Source: a bacterium
GTDB lineage: Bacteria; Caldisericota; Caldisericia; B22-G15
Assembly (NCBI GenBank): GCA_012517755.1
Contig: JAAYUH010000018.1
Span: 1 to 6,257 of the forward strand
DNA: 6,257 nt
Direction of reading: 5' to 3'
The notes beneath the pieces are model-generated. The model made no database searches, was not told the DNA's origin, and was given only the letters and a program-made list of their open reading frames with translations. Position numbers and translations under genes: made by a program. Positions 1 through 5,846 of this stretch are shown here, one piece after another. Position 1 is the stretch's first letter. Every line of letters begins with the position of its first letter.

Positions 1-1097
1 AAGAAAAAGTTCTTTCATTCTTTTTTAGAGGTTTAAAAGTTGAAATTAATGAAAGTTCAACAGTTAAAAAAGGTGATAAAACAAAAGATTTTACTTTAAA
101 CCCAGTAATAACAAATGATATTTTATTTATTCCTTTAGAATATATTCCATTTGTTATAGATTGTGCTGTGAATTTTGATAAAAATAATAAAATTATCTAT
201 CTTGATCCTTATATTTTTGAAATAGATTTTAATCAGGAATCAGAATTTAAAGAGATATACACTCTTATTTTATCTTTTCAAGCAAAATATACCAAATCAA
301 TTCAAAGTGATTCAGTTACTTTAAATATCAATGCTTTACCACATCCAGATACAAATTTAAAGGAAAATGAGGCAGGAATAAATATTTCAACTACACCAAG
401 GAGTGGTTCAAAATTACCCGTAACTACAGTTGTTTTAAAAAGATCTAAAAATTTACCAGATGTTCAAATAACCTCTTCAAAAACTCCACCATCTATCAAG
501 ATAACATATACAAAAGAGCTATCAAAAGGTTTAAAAGATAAAATTATTATTTTAGATCCTGGTCATGGAGCATACACAAATGGTATCTATTATGATGTAG
601 GAGCAGTTGGACCTTCTGGAGCGTTTGAGAGTAAAATTGTTCTTGATATTGCTATTAGAGTAAAAAATTTGCTTGAAACATCTGGTGCAAGAGTAATAAT
701 GACAAGAACAAAAGAGAATGACAAATTAACTCCAAATCTTGATAAGAGAGTTACAATAGCAAATTCTTCTGGTGCAGATCTTTTCATTTCATTCCACTTA
801 AATGCATCGACATCAAGCGATGTATCTGGAACTGAAACATATTATTTTCATCCATTAAGTTTAAAGTTTGCTGAGTTAGTACATAAAAAAATCATAAACG
901 CATTGAACACAATTGATAGAGGAATAAGAAATAGAGGTTTTCAAGTTGTTAAAGACATAAACACTATGCCAAGCGTTTTATTAGAACCTTTATATATTTC
1001 AAACCCTAATGAAGAAAAAATGATTCTTGATGAAAATATCAGACAAAAACTTGCAGAAGCCATATTTGATGCTATAAATGAATATTTTAATCAATGA
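1..1097 (+). CDS. N-acetylmuramoyl-L-alanine amidase (Amidase_3 family), 5' end cut by the window
   Basis: Zinc-dependent amidase predicted to cut the bond between N-acetylmuramic acid and L-alanine in peptidoglycan, outside the cytoplasmic membrane. The frame is open from base 3, giving 364 visible residues, so the real start and any signal peptide lie upstream. The in-frame GTG at 168 falls inside a domain and is not the start. Visible residues about 35-70 (NDILFIPLEYIPFVIDC, then IIYL) resemble the end of a copper-amine-oxidase N-terminal-like domain, often joined to wall enzymes in low-GC bacteria. Residues about 75-175 form an unassigned linker or AMIN-like region. The catalytic domain runs from about 180 to 364. 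Predicted zinc ligands are His188 (DPGHG, codon at 564), Glu209 (GAFESK) and His265 (SFHLNAS). The predicted catalytic Glu is Glu328 (LLEPLYISN). All key residues are present, so it should be active. It overlaps murI by 4 bp (ATGA). Confidence 0.9.
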   Translation, partial: EKVLSFFFRGLKVEINESSTVKKGDKTKDFTLNPVITNDILFIPLEYIPFVIDCAVNFDKNNKIIYLDPYIFEIDFNQESEFKEIYTLILSFQAKYTKSIQSDSVTLNINALPHPDTNLKENEAGINISTTPRSGSKLPVTTVVLKRSKNLPDVQITSSKTPPSIKITYTKELSKGLKDKIIILDPGHGAYTNGIYYDVGAVGPSGAFESKIVLDIAIRVKNLLETSGARVIMTRTKENDKLTPNLDKRVTIANSSGADLFISFHLNASTSSDVSGTETYYFHPLSLKFAELVHKKIINALNTIDRGIRNRGFQVVKDINTMPSVLLEPLYISNPNEEKMILDENIRQKLAEAIFDAINEYFNQ

Positions 1098-1855
1098 GCA
1101 AAATAGGAATATTCGATTCTGGAATTGGTGGACTTTCAGTTTTAAAAGTAATTTATGAAAAATTTCCTAATAATATCTATCTGTATATAGGGGATGAAAA
1201 TTACTACCCGTATGGTTTAAAATCAAAAGATGAAATAATAGATAGAAGTGAAAAATTAACAAATTTTTTAATTTCTAAAAAAGTTGATTTAATAATTATT
1301 GCATGTAATACTGTTAGTTCTATAGCACTTGATTTTTTAAAGAAAAATTATGAAATACCAATTATTGGTGTAATTGATGGTGCGGTTGAGAAAAGTATAA
1401 AAATAACACGAAATGGTTTAATAGGAGTTATTTCAACTCCTCTTACTGCCAAAACTCATATTTACAGAGATAAAATTTTGTTAAAAGATAGTAAGGTCAA
1501 AGTTTATGAAATTGGCTCTCAAGAACTTGTGAATATAGTAGAAAATGGGATAATTAACAATAATCCAACATATTTAATTGCAAAAGAAACATTAGAAAAA
1601 ATTAAATTTGTCGATACATTAATACTTGGATGTACACATTTCCCTGCTCTGAGAGATTTAATTTTAAAAATTCTTCCTAATGTAAAAATAGTTGATCCTG
1701 CAGAAGAAATAGTCGAATATATAAGAAATTATATTGATAATAAAGATAAATCTATTTTAGAATTTTACACTACTGGTGATATTAAAAGTTTTAAAGAAAA
1801 GGCAAAAATTTTTATTGAAGATTTAGAAATTGAAGTTAAAAAAATAGTGATTTAA
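1094..1855 (+). CDS. murI: Glutamate racemase
   Basis: Cofactor-independent cytoplasmic enzyme that converts L-glutamate to D-glutamate for the peptidoglycan stem peptide. The 253-residue length is normal for the family. The N-terminal GIFDSGIGGLSVL contains the family Asp8-Ser9 pair, and YPYG(L)KS at 38-44 is the usual substrate-site motif. The two catalytic cysteines are visible: Cys71 in ACNTVSS and Cys180 in GCTHFP, with Thr181-His182 following the second. The C-terminus keeps the family's FYTTGD pattern (about 224-229). The ATG overlaps the amidase TGA as ATGA and there is no strong Shine-Dalgarno sequence, so translation is probably coupled to the amidase. Wall hydrolase and wall precursor synthesis therefore seem to share a transcript. 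The gene ends 4 bp from the stop of the convergent DUF2207 gene. Aspartate racemase is a related family, but the motifs and length fit MurI better. Confidence 0.95.
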   Translation: MSKIGIFDSGIGGLSVLKVIYEKFPNNIYLYIGDENYYPYGLKSKDEIIDRSEKLTNFLISKKVDLIIIACNTVSSIALDFLKKNYEIPIIGVIDGAVEKSIKITRNGLIGVISTPLTAKTHIYRDKILLKDSKVKVYEIGSQELVNIVENGIINNNPTYLIAKETLEKIKFVDTLILGCTHFPALRDLILKILPNVKIVDPAEEIVEYIRNYIDNKDKSILEFYTTGDIKSFKEKAKIFIEDLEIEVKKIVI

Positions 1856-1859
1856 ATTT

Positions 1860-3773
1860 TTAACCTGCACCACCCCCTCCTCCACCACCTCCTCCGCCTC
1901 CACCACCAGAAAATCCTCCCCCTCCACCTGATGATGAAAGTGAAGATGAGGCAATTTGTGTTATAGAATTAAAAGATGATATCATTGATGTTAAATTCAT
2001 AGAAAATGAATCAAAATTAAAAGAGCCACTACTATAAAATGCTCCTATTAAATAACTTTTTGATATTTCATTTTCATTTATATTTGGTAATAATATCTTA
2101 AGTTCATCTATAACTTTTTCTGCAATTCCAAAAGTTACTGCATAAACAAGATATTTATCCCAAATTACAATTGATTTTGGAATAGCCTCTCTTAAATTCG
2201 AAAAATCTGTTAAAAATCTTTTTAATCCATTCCACTTATTAAATGTCTCAGAACCAACCTTTGATCTTCTTGGCATAAAAATTGATAAAAGAATAGTTAA
2301 ACCAGATATTATTATTGAATATATGATAAGATATGTAGCATTATACATAATAGCAAAATAAATAGTTAAAACTAAAAAAATAATAGAAAAAATCGCCAAG
2401 ATAATTCCTATCTTAAATCCAGTCTCTTCAAAATAACCAAGTTCTTTTCCTTCTTCTTTAATGCTTTCACTAAATGCATTAAAAATTGTTCTAAATTCTT
2501 GAGGATATTTCTTAATGAAATTATTAATATCTTCTGTTGAAACTGTTGTTTCACTTTTTCCAGCAATATCAGGTAACAAACCTGATTTTCCTTTGAATAG
2601 AGATTCGATTATTTTTAAAGAGCTTTTATTTGAGTAAAAATTTATAACATCACTATATGTTAAACTGTTAAAAAGAAAATCATATATTATTTTTTCATAA
2701 ATTTTTAAATCATCACTACTTTTATTTGTCTTTGTAAAAAATAAAATATTTTTGGTTCTTTTAAATAATAAACCAACTTCTTTTTCTTTGGTTTCAATTT
2801 TTATGTAACCTTTTCTTATTAGATCCATTAATGTCGCTGTGAAGTCTTTTGCATCAACCTGTTTCCATTTAAAAAGATAACCAACAATAGATGGAGGGAG
2901 ATTATCCGGAGGTTCTCTAATATAAAGATAATCTTTAGATGGTTTAAACTCAATTCCATATTTTCTAAAAAGATAAAAGCAGATAGCTAATATTATTAAT
3001 GGAATTAAAATTAATATGAATATTATTGCTTTGGCTTTATTTCTTTCTATATTAGATTTATTTGCGAGTTCTCTTTCGTAAGAGAGAATTTCATCTAATT
3101 TATATTCTCCGATTTTTTGAACATTAAGTATGTATGATGGAAAAAGAATTCTTGCCTCAACAAAAGTATTTTTAGGAAGATCTTTTATAGTAAGAATAGC
3201 TCCGCTTCCATTATTTTTTTCAATCTCACCCCAAAGAGGACCATGTGCAAAAACATAAAAATTATCTTCGTCAATCTCTTCTGGAAAATAGATTTTGCAT
3301 TCAAAATATTTTGTATCTTCTTCCCATCTATCTTCAATTACTTTCCAATAAAAATCTGCAATGTCAAGATATGCCTTTATTCCACCTAAAACTTTATATT
3401 TAAAATAGAATACCTTATCTTCATTTTCCGCTTTATAAAAAAATTTAATTGAATACATATTCCCGAGGTCTTGAAAAGTATAAGTTCTCTCTTCTTGTGT
3501 TTCACAATCAGTTCTCTTAAATTCGCCAAAATCATCTTTCAAAATAAAATCTTCTATTTCATTAAATCCCTTTTTATCAATATAATAAGTTGCCCAGGAG
3601 AAACTTCCTGAAAAATGATATGTTCTCTCTATTTCAACATCAAAAGAACCATCTTGATTAATATATATATTTGTTAAAACTTCTTTAAAATAATAATCTT
3701 TTGCTTGAACATTTAATGGAAATATAATAAAAAATAGAAGAGACAGAAACAAAAAATTTATGATTTTTCTCAT
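1860..3773 (-). CDS. DUF2207 family membrane protein with poly-glycine C-terminal tail
   Basis: Predicted membrane protein of 637 residues; the family has no firmly established function. Residues 1-24 are a signal peptide (basic MRK, hydrophobic core, likely cleavage after VQA). Residues about 26-215 form the extracytoplasmic DUF2207 domain, with two cysteines (90 and 159) that could pair. Membrane segments lie at about 249-269, 454-476 and 478-500. The segment after the first has family hallmarks such as EPPDNLPPSIVGYL (287-300), RKGYIKIE (320-327) and a WDKYLVYAVTFG stretch (538-549). Basic residues follow segments one and three (FRKYG, PRRSK), so the positive-inside rule puts 270-453 and 501-637 in the cytoplasm. 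The tail from 616 holds Gly5, Phe-Ser, Gly13, Ala-Gly; glycine-rich ends are common in this family. The ATG lies 9 bp after the DUF4388 stop with no strong ribosome site, suggesting an operon with coupled translation. Confidence 0.88.
   Translation of the reverse strand: MRKIINFLFLSLLFFIIFPLNVQAKDYYFKEVLTNIYINQDGSFDVEIERTYHFSGSFSWATYYIDKKGFNEIEDFILKDDFGEFKRTDCETQEERTYTFQDLGNMYSIKFFYKAENEDKVFYFKYKVLGGIKAYLDIADFYWKVIEDRWEEDTKYFECKIYFPEEIDEDNFYVFAHGPLWGEIEKNNGSGAILTIKDLPKNTFVEARILFPSYILNVQKIGEYKLDEILSYERELANKSNIERNKAKAIIFILILIPLIILAICFYLFRKYGIEFKPSKDYLYIREPPDNLPPSIVGYLFKWKQVDAKDFTATLMDLIRKGYIKIETKEKEVGLLFKRTKNILFFTKTNKSSDDLKIYEKIIYDFLFNSLTYSDVINFYSNKSSLKIIESLFKGKSGLLPDIAGKSETTVSTEDINNFIKKYPQEFRTIFNAFSESIKEEGKELGYFEETGFKIGIILAIFSIIFLVLTIYFAIMYNATYLIIYSIIISGLTILLSIFMPRRSKVGSETFNKWNGLKRFLTDFSNLREAIPKSIVIWDKYLVYAVTFGIAEKVIDELKILLPNINENEISKSYLIGAFYSSGSFNFDSFSMNLTSMISSFNSITQIASSSLSSSGGGGGFSGGGGGGGGGGGGGAG
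1863..1928 (-). repeat. Poly-glycine codon tract (GGN repeat) at the end of the DUF2207 gene
   Basis: Eighteen glycine codons in two runs (5 and 13), separated by Phe-Ser, make a sharp GC-rich island in AT-rich DNA. The codons mix GGT, GGA, GGG and GGC rather than repeating one triplet. This suggests that the protein sequence, not simple DNA slippage, maintains the tract. Confidence 0.85.
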
Positions 3774-3782
3774 TTACATTTT

Positions 3783-4616
3783 TTATTTCTTTAGTTCTTC
3801 TTCAATTTTATTGAATAAACTTGGTGAAATTCTTACTTTTAAGGCACCTTCTTTTATTAATAGCATAAAAAGAGAAAGAGTATCCTTTCTTTTCAATTTC
3901 ATTTCGTTCATAATGGTTTCAAGATCCTTTTTCCCATCAACTTTAAAGAAAAAATTATTTGCTCTAACATTATTTGTTGGGAATAAACTTATATCAAGAC
4001 CAGAATATGTTTTTATGATAGATTTTGCTTTATCTGAATGCTCTGGTACTATTTTCATAATGTCAACTTCTTCACGAACTATAAGATTAGCATTAATTAG
4101 AGATAGAACAGTTCTTAAAACATCTATTTCATTTAAATTAACTTCATTTTTTACTTCCCTTATTGTTTTTCCATCTCTAAATTTGTTCAGTATCATCCAT
4201 TCATCTTTATTTAAACTTATCTTTGCAGATGGAGGAGTTGGGTTGACTCTGAAAATTGTATCAAGAGAGGGTAATTTTTTTAAAATATCATCAATTACTT
4301 CAACCTGTTTTGCTCCCTCGAACAAGAGTTCTTCAAGTTGTTTGTTTATTTTTTGAGATTTATCTTTTGGTAATTCTTTCGAAAAACTGAATGTTCCTTC
4401 TTTCATTGTTAAAATAACATAAAAAGCATTTTCTCCGCTTCTATCGCCAACTTCTGCGTCAATAATGTTTCCATCTTTACAAAAGATTTTTCCCTCTTTT
4501 TCTCCTTCTTTTTCCACATTTCCTTTAATATAAATTACACCTGTCCTTTTAGATAAGTTTATAAATTTTAATAAGTCCTCTATTGTAAAATCCTTCAAAT
4601 TTCCTGTAAGTTCCAA
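3783..4616 (-). CDS. DUF4388 (PATAN-like) domain protein
   Basis: Soluble 277-residue protein with no signal peptide or membrane segment. Residues 1 to about 115 match the DUF4388 pattern: GNLKDFTIEDLLKFINLSKRTGVIYI, then GKIFCKDGNIIDAEVG, then a GENAFYVIL/EGTFSF stretch. Such domains occur in PatA-like and gliding or signalling regulators and are thought to mediate protein contacts; the exact role here is unknown. Residues about 134-182 (DEWMILNKFRDGKTIREV and what follows) look like the winged-helix-like segment that often follows DUF4388. Residues 195-277 may hold a second, weaker helical domain. The start is TTG, supported by GGAGGT at 4622-4627 with 5 bp spacing and by the domain beginning directly at residue 1. 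The DUF2207 gene follows after 9 bp, so the pair probably acts in one process. No receiver or kinase domain is present. Confidence 0.82.
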   Translation of the reverse strand: MELTGNLKDFTIEDLLKFINLSKRTGVIYIKGNVEKEGEKEGKIFCKDGNIIDAEVGDRSGENAFYVILTMKEGTFSFSKELPKDKSQKINKQLEELLFEGAKQVEVIDDILKKLPSLDTIFRVNPTPPSAKISLNKDEWMILNKFRDGKTIREVKNEVNLNEIDVLRTVLSLINANLIVREEVDIMKIVPEHSDKAKSIIKTYSGLDISLFPTNNVRANNFFFKVDGKKDLETIMNEMKLKRKDTLSLFMLLIKEGALKVRISPSLFNKIEEELKK

Positions 4617-4621
4617 TTTCC

Positions 4622-4627
4622 ACCTCC
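4622..4627 (-). promoter_or_regulatory. Shine-Dalgarno site fixing the TTG start of the DUF4388 gene
   Basis: The minus strand reads GGAGGT, five bases before TTG at 4616-4614. It is one of the strongest ribosome sites in the window and makes the non-ATG start convincing. Confidence 0.85.
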
Positions 4628-4635
4628 AAATTAAT

Positions 4636-4641
4636 TATAAT
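4636..4641 (+). promoter_or_regulatory. Candidate -10 box for the sigma factor operon
   Basis: TATAAT on the plus strand would give initiation near 4648 and a leader of about 58 bases before the ATG at 4706. There is no TGn extension and no recognisable -35; that region falls on the start codon of the opposite gene. It faces the minus-strand TATAAT across 5 bp. The call is weak, since the sigma factor could instead use its own, unrecognised promoter type. Confidence 0.25.
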
Positions 4642-4646
4642 ATAAA

Positions 4647-4655
4647 ATTATATCA
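4647..4655 (-). promoter_or_regulatory. Extended -10 promoter for the DUF4388-DUF2207 operon
   Basis: The minus strand reads TGATATAAT: a perfect TATAAT (4652-4647) preceded by the TGn of an extended -10. Initiation would fall near 4640, giving a leader of about 24 bases that contains the GGAGGT site. The -35 region is poor (best match TTACAA, 19 bp away), which an extended -10 can tolerate. This is inference from motif and position; such motifs also arise by chance in AT-rich DNA. Confidence 0.5.
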
Positions 4656-4705
4656 TTAAGTAAAAAATTTTTTGTAACAAAATTTAAAAAAAGGAATCTT
4701 TTTTA

Positions 4706-5239
4706 ATGATTGAGAAAGAATTAGTAAGAAAAGCTAAAAAAGGAGAAGTAAGTGCTTTCGCACAACTTGTTGAGATTTATGAAAAAGATATCATTACATA
4801 TTGTTACTACATTATAAGAGATGAGGAGGAAGCAAAAGATTTGGCACAAGAAACTTTTTTAAAAGCTTTTGTTAACTTGAAGAGTTTAAGAAATGAAGAA
4901 GATTTTAAATATTGGCTATTAAGAATTGCAAGAAATAGTTGTTTCAAAAAAATTAAAAAAACAAACATAGAAAGAAAATTAATTTCAAAAGAAGAGGAAA
5001 AAACAACATCAATTGTTGATGAAATGTTGGAAAATGAAAGAAGAAATAAAATAGTAAATGCATTAAACAAGCTTGATAAAAAAGATAAAGAAATAATAAT
5101 TTTGAGAGATATTCAAGAGTTCAGTTATGATGAAATAAGTAAGATACTTAAAATATCTATGAATTTAGTAAAAGTTAGGTTGTTTAGAGCAAGAAAAAAT
5201 CTTAAAAAAATAATAGAGGATGAATATGGAGAAATATGA
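4706..5239 (+). CDS. ECF-type (sigma-70 family) RNA polymerase sigma factor
   Basis: Alternative sigma factor that would direct RNA polymerase to a specific promoter set, typically for envelope or stress responses. The 177-residue length is typical of ECF sigmas, which keep only regions 2 and 4. Region 2 spans about 18-85, with the DEEEAKDLAQETFLKAF core (39-55) and FKYWLLRIARNSCFKKIKK (67-85) covering the -10-binding helix. A charged linker follows (86-111). Region 4 spans about 112-168, with LDKKDKEIIILRDIQEFSYD and a helix-turn-helix ending VRLFRARKNL (157-166). The ATG has AAGGAA at 4691-4696, nine bases upstream. The gene overlaps the next by 14 bp, the usual arrangement for an ECF sigma and its anti-sigma factor, and fabZ and fabD follow. 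The regulon and ECF subgroup cannot be told from sequence alone. Confidence 0.92.
   Translation: MIEKELVRKAKKGEVSAFAQLVEIYEKDIITYCYYIIRDEEEAKDLAQETFLKAFVNLKSLRNEEDFKYWLLRIARNSCFKKIKKTNIERKLISKEEEKTTSIVDEMLENERRNKIVNALNKLDKKDKEIIILRDIQEFSYDEISKILKISMNLVKVRLFRARKNLKKIIEDEYGEI
5215..5220 (+). promoter_or_regulatory. Shine-Dalgarno site choosing the start of the small membrane protein
   Basis: AGAGGA lies inside the end of the sigma gene. Its GAGG core is six bases before the ATG at 5226, but it directly abuts the alternative ATG at 5220. Spacing therefore favours 5226 as the start. Confidence 0.6.
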
Positions 5240-5429
5240 GACAATAAAAAAAGAGTTAAGAAGTTTAAATTTAACAAACCTTGATGGAGTTTCAGAAAAA
5301 GTTGTAAATAATCTAATTGGGAAAAAATTCATTAAAAAAGAGAGAAAAAATATTATTCTAACTATATCCTTAATTTCGATTGGAATTGTTGTTATTACTT
5401 TATTAGGGAGAAAGATATGGAAGAAATAA
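5226..5429 (+). CDS. Small single-pass membrane protein, candidate anti-sigma factor
   Basis: Small protein of 67 residues (69 if the ATG at 5220 is used); I do not recognise its family. Residues 1-42 are charged and probably helical (MEKYETIKKELRSL, then EKVVNNLIGKKFIKKERK), with no cysteine or histidine. Residues 43-60 (IILTISLISIGIVVITLL) form one membrane segment, and the protein ends GRKIWKK. It is real rather than a chance frame: it has a spaced ribosome site, overlaps the sigma gene by 14 bp and fabZ by 13 bp, and has a coherent soluble-plus-membrane layout. Position directly behind an ECF sigma and the cytoplasmic-domain-plus-anchor design suggest an anti-sigma factor. It lacks the HxxxCxxC zinc motif of the common ZAS type and is much shorter than most. 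It could instead be an unrelated membrane protein. Confidence 0.7.
   Translation: MEKYETIKKELRSLNLTNLDGVSEKVVNNLIGKKFIKKERKNIILTISLISIGIVVITLLGRKIWKK
5405..5410 (+). promoter_or_regulatory. Shine-Dalgarno site of fabZ
   Basis: AGGGAG, six bases before the fabZ ATG at 5417, lies within the coding end of the small membrane protein. It supports the chosen fabZ start despite the 13-bp overlap. Confidence 0.6.
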
Positions 5430-5845
5430 AAAAATTACTTCCACATAGAGAACCATTTATTTTTGTTGATGAGATTTTAGAGAGAGAAGAAGGGAAGAAA
5501 ATAATTGCATCAAAAAAGATTAGAAATGATGAGTTCTGGGTTAAAGCACATTTTCCTGATTTACCTGTGATGCCTGGTGTTTTAATAGTTGAAGCCCTCG
5601 CACAAGCATCACTTCTTATCTTTGATAAAAATGAGGAGGATCTTTTCCCAATCTTTGTAAAAATAGAAAATTTCGTTTTTAAAAAACCAATTTTTCCCTC
5701 AAATTTACTAATTCTAAAATCTGAAGTTTTATTTAAAAAAATGGGCTTTATAAAATTTAAAGTTTCTGCATCTGTAGATGATGAAACTGCAGCAGATGGA
5801 ATTATTTTTGCTACATTAAAAAGAAAGGAGGAGCTATTAAAGTAA
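5417..5845 (+). CDS. fabZ: 3-hydroxyacyl-[ACP] dehydratase FabZ
   Basis: Hot-dog-fold dehydratase that removes water from 3-hydroxyacyl-ACP to give trans-2-enoyl-ACP in cytoplasmic type II fatty acid synthesis. The 142-residue length is typical. The N-terminal LLPHREPFIFVD (7-18) is the family signature. Catalytic His45 lies in AHFPDLPVMPGVL and catalytic Glu59 in VEALAQ, 14 residues apart as in E. coli FabZ (His54 and Glu68). The usual glycine before the catalytic histidine (GHFP) is alanine here, and the later PGD-type motif reads PSN (94-96), so this is a somewhat divergent member. FabA is less likely because the LPHR start and length fit FabZ. The start has AGGGAG six bases upstream. fabD follows after a single base, so dehydration and malonyl loading are encoded together, downstream of a sigma factor. 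Confidence 0.93.
   Translation: MEEIKKLLPHREPFIFVDEILEREEGKKIIASKKIRNDEFWVKAHFPDLPVMPGVLIVEALAQASLLIFDKNEEDLFPIFVKIENFVFKKPIFPSNLLILKSEVLFKKMGFIKFKVSASVDDETAADGIIFATLKRKEELLK
5826..5831 (+). promoter_or_regulatory. Shine-Dalgarno-like AGGAGG upstream of fabD, unusually far
   Basis: A perfect AGGAGG sits inside the last fabZ codons but leaves 15 bases before the fabD ATG, longer than the usual 5-9. An in-frame TAA at 5838-5840 excludes an earlier fabD start. Either the site works at long range or fabD depends on coupling from the fabZ stop. Confidence 0.45.
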
Positions 5846-5846
5846 A

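Noticed and set aside
590..787. 65-codon open frame on the minus strand inside the amidase
   Set aside because: It lies opposite the conserved catalytic domain, has no family resemblance and no ribosome site; it is a shadow frame.
168..1097. GTG at 168 as the start of the amidase
   Set aside because: The frame is open without a stop from base 3 and the upstream residues continue a recognisable domain, so the gene begins before the window.
3760..4356. 198-codon open frame on the plus strand opposite the DUF4388 gene
   Set aside because: Its Phe/Ser/Ile-rich translation is typical of the antisense of a Lys/Glu-rich gene. The minus-strand frame has clear domains and a strong ribosome site.
4672..4678. 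TTGTAAC as an ECF-type -35 for self-activation of the sigma gene
   Set aside because: A matching -10 at 16-17 bp would fall at about 4695, placing initiation at the start codon itself and leaving the AAGGAA site out of the message.
4686..4704. Hairpin followed by T-run as an intrinsic terminator
   Set aside because: The stem is almost all A-T, the T-run is part of the stem itself, and it sits directly before a start codon rather than after a gene.
4807..5070. 87-codon open frame on the minus strand inside the sigma gene
   Set aside because: It is antisense to conserved sigma region 2 and has a low-complexity Phe/Ser/Leu composition; it is a shadow frame.
5220..5239. Programmed frameshift fusing the sigma factor to the small membrane protein
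   Set aside because: The small gene has its own ATG and spaced ribosome site, and no convincing slippery sequence plus structure is seen at the overlap.
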